A stretch of 64,000 nucleotides of DNA from G963675935 sp963719005 (GCA_963719005.1 CAVRAR010000014.1:682001-746000); one strand, 5' to 3'; counted from the first letter of the stretch, positions 1 to 9,905 are shown. Notes: generated from the letters alone by a model not told the origin. A program made the numbers and translations.

Positions 1-33
1 TCCCTCGAAGACGTGCTGGGGGACGAAAGGTGA
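1..33 (+). CDS. 3' end of an antitoxin-like gene (partial)
   Basis: The window opens inside a reading frame that ends in LEDVLGDER and stops at 31-33. The stop overlaps the GTG start of the RelE/ParE-type toxin by 4 bases (GTGA). That arrangement is typical of an antitoxin cotranscribed ahead of its toxin. Too little is present to name the antitoxin family. Confidence 0.5.
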   Translation, partial: SLEDVLGDER

Positions 34-287
34 AGCCCTTCAAGGTCCGTTTTACCCAAGAAGCGGCCAAGGACGTCAGAAATCTGTCGCCGCGGTTGAA
101 GCGGAAGCTCCGAGAAATCCTCACCGCCGACGTCGCCGTTGCTCCATTTTTGGGTAAGAAACTGGTGGGCGATTTATCGGGATTCTATTCCGTCCGTTTG
201 ACGCACAACGATCGGGTCGTCTATTCCATTGATGCGACAACTCGCACCATTTTCGTCCACCGAGCGCGCACGCATTACGGAGAGTAG
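30..287 (+). CDS. RelE/ParE-family toxin
   Basis: An 85-residue basic protein with the RelE/ParE fold pattern: an N-terminal strand (KVRFTQEAAKDV), two helices (LSPRLKRKLREIL), then GDLSGFYSVRLTHNDRVVYSID and a C-terminal HRARTHYGE strand. The R-x-x-Y-x-I and final H-R-x-R parts are characteristic of the family. RelE members cleave mRNA on the ribosome and ParE members poison gyrase; the sequence does not decide between them. The start is GTG, overlapping the preceding frame. The gene converges on the next one and the two 3' ends overlap by about 13 bases. Confidence 0.8.
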   Translation: MKPFKVRFTQEAAKDVRNLSPRLKRKLREILTADVAVAPFLGKKLVGDLSGFYSVRLTHNDRVVYSIDATTRTIFVHRARTHYGE

Positions 288-973
288 CGGCGGCGCGCGA
301 TGGTGGCGATTGCGACGAGGGCGGCGATGGTCAACAGAGCGAGCGTGGACGGCTCGGGGACGACGGTCAACGAGAACTGGATGTCGTCAAGGCTATTGTT
401 GCCTGCGCTCTCGAATTCGAGCAGGACGTTTTGTTGACCGGTAAACGCTCGAATGTCTCCGATGTAAGTGTCGACGGGCCCGTGGTTCGTGTTGACGGTT
501 GGCCCCACATTGCAGACTGATGTTGGGATAACGACTCCGTTCAACGAGAGGGTGGGGGGAGACACCGTGTCGCTGAGGAACATGATCGAATTCGCATCGG
601 GAGGGATGTCGCCGGTCTGCGAAATCCATGCGAGGGTATGCGGAGACGGATTCTCGGTCTGAAGCATTACCGAGTAATTGCCGTCTAACGGGTTAAAGTC
701 GCCGAGGTATCCGCTATGTCCGTCGTGAATTGAAACGCAATACGCATCGAGAGCAATTGTGCCATAGGTCACTGTGCCCGGGTGGAAGTTGTTCACGGCC
801 CAGCAGGGCAATCCTTGTGAAGCTGATTCCTCGGTCAACAAAGGGTGGGGAGCGCTTGCCGATTCGAAATCCAAGTCTCCGAATGCTCCCCCGTGGACGA
901 CCGCCGGCCAACAGGGGCCAAGCACCGCGATAAAAGACACCACACGCCAAACGAGCCTTCGATGCTGATTCAT
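275..973 (-). CDS. PEP-CTERM sorting domain protein
   Basis: A 232-residue exported protein. I chose the ATG at 973 (MNQHRRLVWRVV) because a GGAGGG ribosome-binding site lies 7 bases upstream and a signal peptide follows directly (SFIAVLGPCWPAVVHG). The mature part begins with GAFGDLDFES, as in many planctomycete PEP-CTERM proteins. The C-terminus carries the sorting signal VPEPSTLALL, a hydrophobic segment and a basic RRR tail, which is recognised by the exosortase/PEP-CTERM system. Its central region resembles the second PEP-CTERM protein at 2407-3171 (FTGQQNV, DDIQFS motifs), so the two are paralogues. Ligand and role are unknown. Confidence 0.85.
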   Translation of the reverse strand: MNQHRRLVWRVVSFIAVLGPCWPAVVHGGAFGDLDFESASAPHPLLTEESASQGLPCWAVNNFHPGTVTYGTIALDAYCVSIHDGHSGYLGDFNPLDGNYSVMLQTENPSPHTLAWISQTGDIPPDANSIMFLSDTVSPPTLSLNGVVIPTSVCNVGPTVNTNHGPVDTYIGDIRAFTGQQNVLLEFESAGNNSLDDIQFSLTVVPEPSTLALLTIAALVAIATIARRRYSP

Positions 974-1073
974 AACAACCCTCCGTTTCTTTCGCGTACG
1001 GGTGACCGAGGCGGAAAGGATAGATTTCAGTTTAACGTAACTCGACGACAAATTCCATAGCCGAACCAACGGG

Positions 1074-2486
1074 TTACGGATCGAGACAGATATCGGTAAC
1101 AACCAGAAGATGGCAGATACCGGCCGCCGAGTCGTTCCGACCTGCCCACGCCGCCTCCAATGTCGACCAGCCCTTCACCCATCGGTCGAAGTACGCGGCG
1201 CCTTCGACCCCGGCCAAGTACGGCTCGGCCGTCGATCCAACAAAACAGACGGGCGTATTAGCGTATTCGGCGATGCCGTTGCTGCCGCTGCCAAATGCCG
1301 TGGCTGCAAAAACTTTGCTGGGATCGCCCATGGTCTCGCCATACATGCCGTTGAAGCTCTCGACCGACATTCCGACCCACCAGCCCGCGTTGCCGGTGAA
1401 CGTTACCTGCCCATTGGAGGGCCAAGCCGTTGTCGGTTCGCCGGTCAATACACCCGAGTGCGTTCCCCACGAGCCATAAGCCGCGGGGCTCACGGCCGTC
1501 TCGATGACTGAATATGGCGGGGGCCTGTCGGGGTTGTAGGTAATATCGTCGGACGAGACCCCATCGGCCTCCAGATCGCCGGGGAACGTCGTGAAGTACG
1601 ATCCGTAATTAGTGTCCGACTGGTCGTCAAAAACCCATTGGGTTCCGCCGACACCAGCCGCGTTCCCGGAAATCGTGATGCCGTCGCCTTGAAGTCCGCT
1701 CGCATCGGCTGTCACGATTTCCTTGTTGATAAACGCCTTCGTCGCTTCATAACTACCGCAATCGAGCCAGGCGACCAAGGGACCGCCGTATTCTGCGACG
1801 TTGAATGGATCCTGCCCGTCGTAGATCGCCTTCCCGCGATAGGTGGCGACTGCGCTCGTTATCTGATAGGGAACGCTAGACTCGGTTGAATACCTAATTC
1901 CATCGCCGCTCGGGAGGCCGCACAAACCAACGACATAGCGGATTGGAAGCGAGGAGGTCTCGACATAGTTACTGACGTATTGGGCGATTGCCTCACAGAT
2001 GCTCGGGTCCGCGGCCGACCAACTGGCCCTGCCGTTAGCGCCGATGTTCGCCAACGCACCAACGCCCAAGCCCAGAGCCTCTCCCGAAATTCCGAGACAC
2101 ACTGCTCCTGTCATTCCCGGCCGGCCTTGGCCGAGGTAGTTGCCCAAACCAAGATAATAGTCCTTCAGATCCGTGCTCGCAGCCGAGTCGGCATTGTAGA
2201 GAACGAGCACGTAGTTCCCGACGTTCTCGGCGGTGATGGTATCGGGAATGTAGGCAGGCTCCTTCATGTAGAACCCGGCGATCGGAACCTCGAACGTCCG
2301 CGGCAGCATTCCTGCCTCGGTGGCCGTTATCAGAATTGTGCAATCGATCTCGGAACCGCCGACTTCCTCTCCAGCCGGCGGAAGAAACGTAACCAAGCCA
2401 TTGGCGTCAACCGTGGCCTTCGAGGTATCTTCGCTCTGATAGGCGTACGTCGGACTGCCGGCGGCGCACGACGGGGGCGAGGGCAA
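1074..2486 (-). pseudogene. Recombined 3' fragment of a giant extracellular-protein gene
   Basis: An open frame of about 470 codons that matches the C-terminal part of the giant protein encoded at 3248-7670 and ends similarly (VVTDICLDP versus AVTDVCLEP). Shared blocks include YAYQS, FLPPAG, EVPIAGFYMKEPAYIPD, QVTFTGNAGWWVGMSVESF and YFDRWVKGWSTLEAAW. It has no convincing start: the first possible one is a TTG inside the 3' end of the PEP-CTERM gene, and the family match starts only at GSPTYAYQ. Bases 2184-2465 match 4356-4637 with about 5 differences, while the rest has diverged far more. I read it as a non-autonomous duplicate fused to the PEP-CTERM gene. It could still be expressed by coupling from that gene. 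Confidence 0.6.
2184..2465. repeat. 282-bp near-identical direct repeat, copy 1
   Basis: This segment matches 4356-4637 at a constant offset of 2172 bases with about 5 mismatches over 282 bp. Both copies encode the same part of the giant extracellular protein. The surrounding homology is much weaker, so the block looks like recent gene conversion or a recent duplication endpoint. Confidence 0.85.
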
Positions 2487-3171
2487 CGAGGGCGGCGACG
2501 CTCAACAGGGCCAGCGTGGACGGCTCGGGGACAACGATTGATGAGAATTGGATGTCGTCAACGGTGCCGCTGCCGGTGAGACGGAGTTCGACGTTTTGCT
2601 GGCCGGTAAACTGCCGGATGTCGCCGATGAAAGTTTCAACCACGCCGTGCGTCTCGTTGATCTGGTCCCCCACGGAATACAAGGACATGGGAATTGCGGT
2701 TCCGTTAAGCGATGCCACGAGGTCTCCTGCACCGCAATTACTCTCAGTGCTGAACATCAACGATGTCGCGTCGCTGGGGACGCCACCAGTTTGTGCGATC
2801 CATGCGTCCTCATTCGGTGGGACGGCGTAGATTGAACTGCGTTGAAGGAGCACCGAATAAGAACCTGAAATCGGATTCATGATCGCCGGGAAGCCGCTAT
2901 ACGGAGCACGTCCATCCTGAATAGAGACCGCTACCGCGTCCATCGCTGTCGTATCATAGAACACCTTGCCCGCGCGCACGGAGTGGACCGTCCAGTAGGG
3001 CAGCGCCTGCGCCGACGGAAGCTCATCGCCGTCCGGCGTTCCAATTACCGCCGATTCAAAATCGAGGTTCCCAAACGGCGCTGCTGCCGCGGGGCCGCCG
3101 CAATAGGCATAGGCCGCAACGCAAAACGCCAAGAAGGTCGATCGCGATCTACGAGGTGGTTGGGATTTCAT
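2407..3171 (-). CDS. PEP-CTERM sorting domain protein with rewritten C-terminus
   Basis: A 254-residue exported protein with an AGGAG ribosome-binding site before the ATG at 3171, a signal peptide (STFLAFCVAAYAYCGGPAAAA) and mature start APFGNLDFES. The sorting signal VPEPSTLALLSVAAL and the RRR are present. After RRR the frame runs on for about 15 more residues (QSDVRLSERRYLEGHG), which is an out-of-frame reading of the duplicated giant-gene fragment beginning near 2465. The normal stop has evidently been lost by recombination. The protein should still be recognised by the sorting system, though the tail is longer than usual. Confidence 0.8.
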   Translation of the reverse strand: MKSQPPRRSRSTFLAFCVAAYAYCGGPAAAAPFGNLDFESAVIGTPDGDELPSAQALPYWTVHSVRAGKVFYDTTAMDAVAVSIQDGRAPYSGFPAIMNPISGSYSVLLQRSSIYAVPPNEDAWIAQTGGVPSDATSLMFSTESNCGAGDLVASLNGTAIPMSLYSVGDQINETHGVVETFIGDIRQFTGQQNVELRLTGSGTVDDIQFSSIVVPEPSTLALLSVAALVALAPVVRRRQSDVRLSERRYLEGHG

Positions 3172-3247
3172 CGCTTGTCTCCTAACGCTTAGGCGTTTCA
3201 GTGTAATATAACCAGAACCTGTTAATGGTGCAATAACCCGCTTGGAA

Positions 3248-3783
3248 TTAAGGCTCCAAGCAGACGTCTGTAACCGCCAGAAAATAGGGTGTCTGGCGGC
3301 CGACCCACGCTGACTCTAATGTGGACCAACCCTTTGCCCACCGATCAAAATATGCTACGCCCTCATTACCACCAACTCCCGGCTCCGCCGTCGCTCCGAC
3401 CCAGCAGATGGGCGTGTTGGCGTAATCGGCGACGGAACCGCTGCCGCTGCCAAACGCTGTGGCGGAAAAGACCGATGTTGGATCGGCCATTCCCCAGCCG
3501 TATATCCCGTTGAAACTCTCGACCGACATCCCGACCCACCAGCCCGCGTTGCCGGTAAAAGTTACTTGCCCGTTGTTTGCCCAATCGACGGTGCCGCCAC
3601 CGGTCAACTCGCCTGAGTGAACGCCCCAAGAGCCGTACGCGGTTGGATTAGTCGCCGTGTGAAGAACCGGGCCGTATCCGTTTCCTCCGATGCCGGTTGC
3701 GCCCGTGTTGTGGTCGACCACACTGTTCGCCGGCAGATCGGGCGCGATCGTCGGGACAAAGCTGTCGAAGTAGGTCGAACGCA
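3248..3783 (-). CDS. Giant extracellular protein, C-terminal part after a frameshift
   Basis: This frame carries the C-terminal domain of the giant gene (YFDSFVPT through SYGSWGVHSG and FTGNAGWWVGMSVESF to AVTDVCLEP). It is homologous to the end of the 1074-2486 fragment, where the same domain is continuous with the upstream part. The frame is open as far up as 4048, but homology switches from the other frame near 3775-3783. One extra C in GACCTAC would explain the shift (expected D-Y-F-D-S). It is best treated as the 3' end of one gene spanning 3248-7670. The function of this domain is unknown; its Cys and Trp content suits a secreted fold. Confidence 0.65.
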
Positions 3784-6700
3784 TCGCCGTCGGCGGCATA
3801 TGTGCTGCCCTCGCTATCGCTGCCATGGCAGGTGTCATCCAAGACCCACGTATTTCCACCGACGCCGGCTGCGCTGCCGGAAATCGTGACGCCGTCAGCC
3901 TCCAGTCCGTTGGCATTAGCTGCGGCAGCCTCCTTGTTGATGTACGCCTCGGTGGCCGCATAGCTGCCGCAATCGAGCCAGGCGACCAACGGCGCGCCAT
4001 ATTCCGCCAGACTGAACCGGTCGGTGCCGCCCTGATACCCCGTGCCACCGGTGATGTTGAGGGCGTTCTGGTAGATCATGTACGAAACGCTGTCGCCATC
4101 CGAATCGCGGCTTGGCAGTCCGCCGAGACCGACGACGTAGCGAATGGGAGTGGCGGGTTCCGACTGGTTCGCACCAAGCCAGTTGTGGTCATTGAGCCAA
4201 GCCATAACCTGCGAGATAAGCGATTGGCAAGCACTATCGCTCGCGACCGACGTGCCGTTCCCCGTTTCCGGCACCCCGGTGATGCCGAGGTAACTGGCGT
4301 TCTCCATGCCGGGGCGGTTGTTCTTGTAATACGCTGCCAAGTCCGTACTGTCCGTCGAGTCGGCATTGTAGAGAACGAGCACGTAGTTCCCGACGTTCTC
4401 GGCGGTGATGGTATCGGGAATGTAGGCAGGCTCCTTCATGTAGAACCCGGCGATCGGAACCTCGAACGTCCGCGGCAGCATTCCTGCCTCGGTGGCCGTT
4501 ATCAGAATTGTGCAATCGATCTCGGAACCGCCGACTTTCTTCCCGGCCGGCGGAAGAAACGTAACCAAGCCATTGGCGTCAACCGTGGCCTTCGAGGTAT
4601 CTTTGCTCTGATAGGCGTACGTCGGACTGCCGGCGGCCCAGGTTGGGTCATGCGCCGCCCAGAGGTTGGGCGACAATTGGTACTTGGAACATGAGGCGCG
4701 AAGCAGTTCAGTGGCGTCTTCCACCGGAGTGGCTGTGTCCTCGTAGTCGGTGGTGGCCTGGTCCGCCAACAGTTGAGCATACATGGCGTACGACGACGAG
4801 CAGAGCGCCACGTCGTTGCCGGTGCCGAACTGCCCGGTCTCGGCGTTGTAGTGGTAAGTAATGAAATACTCTTCCTCGCCGTTTACGCCGTCCACGACCA
4901 CCGGCGAGCCCTCCGGCAAATCCTTGAAGGTTCCGACGACCGGGTCGGTGCCGTCGTTCTGGATGAGCACCCGAAGAATGCCATAATCTGTGTTGGTGCG
5001 AGAGCTGGTGACGTTGAGCGTGGCGTTGCCAAGGCTGACCGCCCCGGTCACGTCGAGAGTTTCGGGAGCGTCGTCCGTCACCTCCACGCTGAAGACGGAC
5101 TTGTCGTTGAGAAGCAACTCGCCGGTTCCGATGGAGCGCGCCCAATTGCCCGCCCAAATCGTAAAGTCGATGCCACTTACTTGGCGGTCATAGTTGAAGT
5201 CGCCTTGTGCCCACGACATGCCATTTTGATTCCAATGCCCTAGCAGCACGTTGAAGTCAAGGCCGTTTACCGTGCCGTCAAGGTTGGCGTCACCGTACAA
5301 TGTCCGGGCAATTGTCAGCCGACTTAACGCCTTGTCATCGCTCCATCCGAGACCCGCATTGCCACTGGCGGTGGAGCAAAAAATTCGCCCGGAGGCAAAG
5401 TGTCCGCCCGCGGCGTCATAACTGGCGGTCAAGAGGGCCTCGACGGCGTCGTCCGGGTCGTCGCCGCCGGTGTAATCCAAAATGAGTCTGCCGTCTACAC
5501 CCTGAATATCCGCCCCGCCGCCGGTAAGCACGACAGCCTGGGCGTTTAGTCCGAGCTGGAGCGCACCGTCGTCAACCGTGGTGGGGCCCGTGTACGTATT
5601 TGCTCCGGTTAACACCGGCGTGCCGCTGCCGGTTTTCGTCAGGCTGCCGCTGCCCGAAATGCCGCCCGATATCGTCAGGGACGCCTCGTTACCCACGTCG
5701 ATGGTGACTGGGCCGCTAAGGACGATATCTGCGGAAATCGTCACGTTGCTGACGCCGGCGTCCACAATGATGCCGCCGGTAAGCGTAATGGCGATTCCCG
5801 TGAGGTCGAAGCCGCTGGAGGCGAACTCGATGGACTTGAAAGAAGCGCCCGACGTGAAATTGTTGTTGGCGACATTGTCCGGCGGCGCGCCCTCAAAAAG
5901 CAAACTGCCGCCGACGATCGGCCGGATGCCCTCCTGCCAATTTCCGGCTGTGTACCAATTGTTGTCGCTCCCGCCGCCGACCCAGATAAACGGGGATGAG
6001 ACGGTGTACGACTGGTCGGACTCGGAGAAGTTGCGGTTGCTCTCCGGCAATGGCACCCCAGTCGTGTAATCTTCGACCGAGCCGTCGGTGTCGGCGAAAC
6101 TGAGGCCGAGCGTTCCATTGCCGTAAACGTCGGTGACGGTGACCAAATATACGGCGTGGGACGGAGAGCAATCGTTAACGTCCGCGACGGTCGCAGTCGT
6201 ATCCGAGCATTGTGGAGCGAAGTCGTTCGCGTTCACGCCGCTGACGCCTTTGCTGAAGACGACGACGAATTGCGCGCTGTTGGAGGTCGTCTCGGCCGCG
6301 CCGAGCCGTGCGATCTCGGCCACCTGCGGCGGCAACGGAGTCGGGCTCGGCACCCAATTCCCGAGCATGATGGAAAAATCGAGACCGTTGACGGTCCCAT
6401 CGTAGTTGAAATCTCCCTGCGACCACGTCTTTCCCGTGCCTCCCCAATTGGCGAGCAGCAAATTGAAGTCGAGCGCGTTGACCGAGCCGTCGAGATTGGC
6501 GTCACCATACCTCGCCCGGGCAATCGTCACCTGCTGCGACGTGGCATTATCGGCCCAGCCGAGCGCCGTTGACGTGAATGCCGCGGTGGAACTGTGAATT
6601 GGGCCCGTGGAGAACTTGGACGTAGCGCCGTAGCCGGCGGTGAGATCGCCCGACACGTCTGACGCCTGGTCGGAACTGGGGCTTGTGGAGTAATCGAGCA

Positions 6701-7670
6701 CCAGCTTGCCGTCTTGGATGTCGCCGCCGCCGGTGAGAACCGGATTCCAGGCGTCGGAGCCAACCAGGGTGAGTTGGCCCGCATAGACAGTGGTCGGGCC
6801 GGTGTAGTCGTTCGTTCCACTGAGGGTGACAGTGCTGGCCGCGCCCTTTATCAACGGGGCGTTTGTGCCGTGCAGGCCAACGTCGATCGAGCCGTTCATG
6901 ACGACGTAGCTGGTGGCGGTGATGCTGGCGGCAGTGGTGCTTTGGATCGAGCCATTGATAAGCCCAACCGCGCCGACGGTGACGTTGTGGCCGTTCAAGT
7001 CGAGCACGGCATTCTCGCCATTGACCAGCAGGCCGTTGCCGCACTCGACCAAGGCGGCGTCGTTTTCGACCTTTAGAGTTCCGTCGCCGATCACGGTGCC
7101 GCCGGAGTAGGTGTTTGCGCCGGCGAGGCTCAGCGTGCCCGCGCCGGACTTCGTGAGATAGTTGCTGCCGGAGAGGGAGCCGGAAATCGCTAGCGTTGTG
7201 TCGGCCACGTCAACGGTCAGTGGGCCGGCCAGGGCGACGTTTAGCGAAATTGTCGAGCCGGTTACGCCGGAGGCGATGGCGATGCCGCCGGTCAAGGTGA
7301 TTGCATTTCCCGCAAGCGCGAAATCGTCCGAAGCGAAGTCGATCGACTCGAACGACGTTCCGTCGGGAAAATCGTTGACCGTGCCGCCGCTGGGCGGTGT
7401 GCCGGTGAATTGGAGTTGATTGCCGGCTTGCGGGGTGACATGGGCCGGCGGCTGCTGATCGTTCACCCAATTATCGGCATTATTCCAGTTGGGCGACGTG
7501 CCGCCGCCCGTCCATATGCAGACGGAAAGCAGACTCCGGTCTTCGAGCGGTTCCATCGAAAGCCTCCGGCGTCTCATTGGTTGGACGCCGCCGCGACGCC
7601 GCTTGTCTCGATCGAAGCCCAACCGAGCGAAAAAGCCGTTCCAACGAGCCAACGTCGCTAACTCGCGCAT
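3648..7670 (-). CDS. Giant extracellular protein with beta-strand repeats and two dockerin-like modules
   Basis: The preferred start is the ATG at 7670 (MRELATLARW). The N-terminus has a basic stretch and the planctomycete motif MEPLEDRSLLS instead of a classical signal peptide; it is common at the start of very large secreted planctomycete proteins. The protein then carries repeated segments such as SLAGANTYSGGTVIGDGTL and LTGANTYTGPTTVDDG, which match the autotransporter-associated beta-strand (PATR-type) repeat. Two EF-hand-like dockerin modules follow (YGDANLDGSVNALDF...GDFNYDGTVNGLDF and YGDANLDGTVNGLDF...GDFNYDRQVSGIDF). With its frameshifted C-terminal part it would be roughly 1,470 residues. 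The likely role is cell-surface adhesion or scaffolding; no catalytic motif was seen. The last about 45 codons of this frame (after AADGDAFD) are out of frame. Confidence 0.75.
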   Translation of the reverse strand: MRELATLARWNGFFARLGFDRDKRRRGGVQPMRRRRLSMEPLEDRSLLSVCIWTGGGTSPNWNNADNWVNDQQPPAHVTPQAGNQLQFTGTPPSGGTVNDFPDGTSFESIDFASDDFALAGNAITLTGGIAIASGVTGSTISLNVALAGPLTVDVADTTLAISGSLSGSNYLTKSGAGTLSLAGANTYSGGTVIGDGTLKVENDAALVECGNGLLVNGENAVLDLNGHNVTVGAVGLINGSIQSTTAASITATSYVVMNGSIDVGLHGTNAPLIKGAASTVTLSGTNDYTGPTTVYAGQLTLVGSDAWNPVLTGGGDIQDGKLVLDYSTSPSSDQASDVSGDLTAGYGATSKFSTGPIHSSTAAFTSTALGWADNATSQQVTIARARYGDANLDGSVNALDFNLLLANWGGTGKTWSQGDFNYDGTVNGLDFSIMLGNWVPSPTPLPPQVAEIARLGAAETTSNSAQFVVVFSKGVSGVNANDFAPQCSDTTATVADVNDCSPSHAVYLVTVTDVYGNGTLGLSFADTDGSVEDYTTGVPLPESNRNFSESDQSYTVSSPFIWVGGGSDNNWYTAGNWQEGIRPIVGGSLLFEGAPPDNVANNNFTSGASFKSIEFASSGFDLTGIAITLTGGIIVDAGVSNVTISADIVLSGPVTIDVGNEASLTISGGISGSGSLTKTGSGTPVLTGANTYTGPTTVDDGALQLGLNAQAVVLTGGGADIQGVDGRLILDYTGGDDPDDAVEALLTASYDAAGGHFASGRIFCSTASGNAGLGWSDDKALSRLTIARTLYGDANLDGTVNGLDFNVLLGHWNQNGMSWAQGDFNYDRQVSGIDFTIWAGNWARSIGTGELLLNDKSVFSVEVTDDAPETLDVTGAVSLGNATLNVTSSRTNTDYGILRVLIQNDGTDPVVGTFKDLPEGSPVVVDGVNGEEEYFITYHYNAETGQFGTGNDVALCSSSYAMYAQLLADQATTDYEDTATPVEDATELLRASCSKYQLSPNLWAAHDPTWAAGSPTYAYQSKDTSKATVDANGLVTFLPPAGKKVGGSEIDCTILITATEAGMLPRTFEVPIAGFYMKEPAYIPDTITAENVGNYVLVLYNADSTDSTDLAAYYKNNRPGMENASYLGITGVPETGNGTSVASDSACQSLISQVMAWLNDHNWLGANQSEPATPIRYVVGLGGLPSRDSDGDSVSYMIYQNALNITGGTGYQGGTDRFSLAEYGAPLVAWLDCGSYAATEAYINKEAAAANANGLEADGVTISGSAAGVGGNTWVLDDTCHGSDSEGSTYAADGDAFDLLRQLCPDDRARSAGEQCGRPQHGRNRHRRKRIRPGSSHGD
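4356..4637. repeat. 282-bp near-identical direct repeat, copy 2
   Basis: This is the partner of 2184-2465 and lies inside the giant gene. Its outer edge coincides with the point where the truncated copy joins the PEP-CTERM gene: bases stop matching after 2465/4637. Confidence 0.85.
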
Positions 7671-8195
7671 GATCGTGGTCCCGTGCCGGGGTTCAGCGAA
7701 GCGTAGGAGTGATTCAACTCCAAACGCTTCTGCCCGAAAAATAAGGAGCGCCGTCCGATGCCGCTCACGGAGCCCCGACCAAGGGGCACTGAAGAACAGT
7801 ATGGCCGGCACTCCCTTGCGGGAGCACGGTCCAAGACTGCTTCTTCAGTTCAAGAGCCGATGGCTCAGGTTGGTCGTTTTCCGTGAAGCAAACTTGACGC
7901 ACGCGCGTCGTTCAAAATGTATTCATGGCCTCAACGCGGCCTTAGTTCTTCCTCGCTGAAAGTGTCATAAGTGGTTGATGTCGGGCCCGATTTCCCCGAC
8001 GTTCTGCGTATCGCCCGCTACTATAGACGAAGGGTCAGACGGCCACAACCCCCCCGGCGAGAATTTCTTCGGTGAGCCAGTTGTCATTAACTTTTCCCCC
8101 TTCTCGCAACGGGCTGTTGGAAGGAAAATGAAAAGGGGTGCGAAAAAGGGGAATAATTCAGGCCAAGAGTGGCGCGATGCAGCCATAACCGCACG
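7671..8195. other. Intergenic region between divergent genes
   Basis: About 525 bases between the giant secreted-protein gene (leftward) and uvrC (rightward). I see no convincing gene, RNA or repeat in it. Short open frames here are extensions or shadows of the flanking genes. Confidence 0.4.
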
Positions 8196-9537
8196 ATGTC
8201 CGAAATGCCCTCGCCTGCCGATAACTCGTTTGCCGCCGAGAAGGTCCGCTCCTTCCCGCAGACGCCCGGCGTCTATCTGATGAAAGACGCCGCCGGCCGG
8301 GTGATTTACATCGGCAAGGCCAAAAACCTCCGCGCGCGGGCCGGCAGCTATTTTCTGAAGGCCGCGGCCGAAGACTCGCGCACCGCCAAGCTCGTGCTGG
8401 AAATCCGCGACATCGACTATCTCGACGCCGAGAGCGAGATCGACGCCCTGCTGATGGAAGCCCGGTTGATTAAGGACATCCTGCCGAAGTTCAACCGCGA
8501 CCTGCGCGACAGCAAGACGTTTCCGTATCTGGAAATCTTTACGCACGAGGATTATCCCCGCGTGCGATTCACCCGCGAGCCGAAGTCGCAGGGCACGAAG
8601 CTCTACGGGCCGTTTGCCAATCCGCGCGGGCTGCGCGGCGCGATCCAGGTGTTGCAGAAGGTGTTCAAGTTTCGCACCTGCACGTTGGACATCGACGAGA
8701 ACGACTCGCGCTGGCGTTGGTATCGCCCTTGCTTGCTGCACTTTATCGACCAGTGCACGGCGCCGTGCAATTTCCGCATCTCGAAAGAGCAATACCGCAA
8801 GGACATTCACCGGTTGCAGCGTTTCCTGGAAGGGGGCAAGAACAAGTTGCTGGGCGAAATGCGCGACGAGATGGCTACGGCCGCCGGCGAACTGCAATTC
8901 GAGGAGGCCGCCCGGCTGCGCGATGAAATCCAGATGCTCGAAACGCTCGACGACCGCGGCCGATTGGAAACCCACGTGCAGCCGGAAGTCTTTCCGACCG
9001 ACCCGAAGCGCGGGCTTGCCGGGCTGAAAAAGGTGTTGCACCTGGAGCATCGGCCGCGAACGATCGAAGGGATCGACATCGCGCACCTGGCCGGCACCGA
9101 CACGGTGGCGTCGGTGGTGCAGTTCATCGACGGCCTGCCGTTCAAGCCGGGCTACCGGCGAATGCGGATTCAGGGCGTCGCCGGGCCCGACGACACGGCC
9201 AGCATCCACGAGGCGGTCGCCCGGCGATTTCGGCACCTCCAGGCCGAAGGCGAGACGCCGCCGGACATCCTGTTGATCGACGGCGGCCGCGGGCAGCTCA
9301 ACGCGGCGCTGGCGGCGATTGCTTCGCTCGGGTTCCGGACGGCCGATCGTCATTTCGCTGGCCAAGCGCGAGGAACTCGTCTTCACCCCGGAAGCCGAGG
9401 AGCCTCTGCATTTAAGCCGCCACAGCTATGCCCTGCGGCTATTGCAGTACGTGCGCGACGAAGCCCACCGGTTCGCCCAGCACTATCACCACATTCTGCG
9501 AAAGAGGTCGCAGTTAGGAGGGCAGGATACCCCATGA
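8196..9537 (+). CDS. uvrC: UvrABC excinuclease subunit C (single-base frameshift)
   Basis: UvrC makes the dual incisions of nucleotide excision repair in complex with UvrB. The GIY-YIG nuclease domain is at the N-terminus (GVYLMKDAAGRVIYIGKAKNLRARAG, from about residue 25). The UVR motif for UvrB contact follows (LQFEEAARLRDEIQMLE), then the RNase H-like nuclease domain (EGIDIAHLAGTDTVASVV, LIDGGRGQLNAAL). Near 9341-9343 the frame breaks: the rest (PIVISLAKREELVF...RDEAHRFAQHYHH) continues in the next frame up to the stop at 9535-9537. Removing one G from ACGGCCG restores SLGFRTPIVISLAK. The usual C-terminal helix-hairpin-helix repeat is absent. The start is chosen at MSEMPSPADN; 8205 is also possible. 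Confidence 0.85.
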
Positions 9538-9905
9538 AGAAAAAGATGGGCTATAGAGCGATGGGCAACGACAAAGTGCGCGAAGCGGAAGCCCTCGAAT
9601 GGGCCGAAGCAACCTGCGGAGATGCCGACGGCGAATCGCCTGTCCCTGGGGAGGGCCATTCACACACATCGGAATCTGTGATAGAACGTTCGCACATGGC
9701 TAAACACATGGTTATTCAGGACGTCTCCTGGGAACAGGATGGAGCGTGCCGTGGAAAAAGTGCGTCAACGACTGTTGCGGGCGGCGTCCGCTCTTGGAGC
9801 AGGCCGGCGTTCCCTACGCCGTCGTGGGCGGCAACGCCGTGGCGGCGTGGGTTTCTCGCGTCGATGAGGCGGCCGTGCGGAACACTCAGGACGTTGACAT
9901 CCTGA
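9534..9905 (+). CDS. Small ORF overlapping the uvrC stop (uncertain)
   Basis: An ATG at 9534 overlaps the corrected uvrC stop (ATGA) and has GGAGGG at 9517-9522. It begins MKKKMGYRAMGNDKVREAEALEWAEATCGD. The N-terminal 60-70 residues look like a genuine acidic small protein. The frame then runs unconvincingly into the start of the nucleotidyltransferase gene at 9739, so its real end is probably near there, masked by another indel. I do not recognise the family. Confidence 0.3.
   Translation: MKKKMGYRAMGNDKVREAEALEWAEATCGDADGESPVPGEGHSHTSESVIERSHMAKHMVIQDVSWEQDGACRGKSASTTVAGGVRSWSRPAFPTPSWAATPWRRGFLASMRRPCGTLRTLTS

Noticed and set aside
7965..9386. 473-codon minus-strand frame opposite uvrC
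   Set aside because: Shadow of uvrC; composition is His/Arg/Gln-rich without recognisable motifs.
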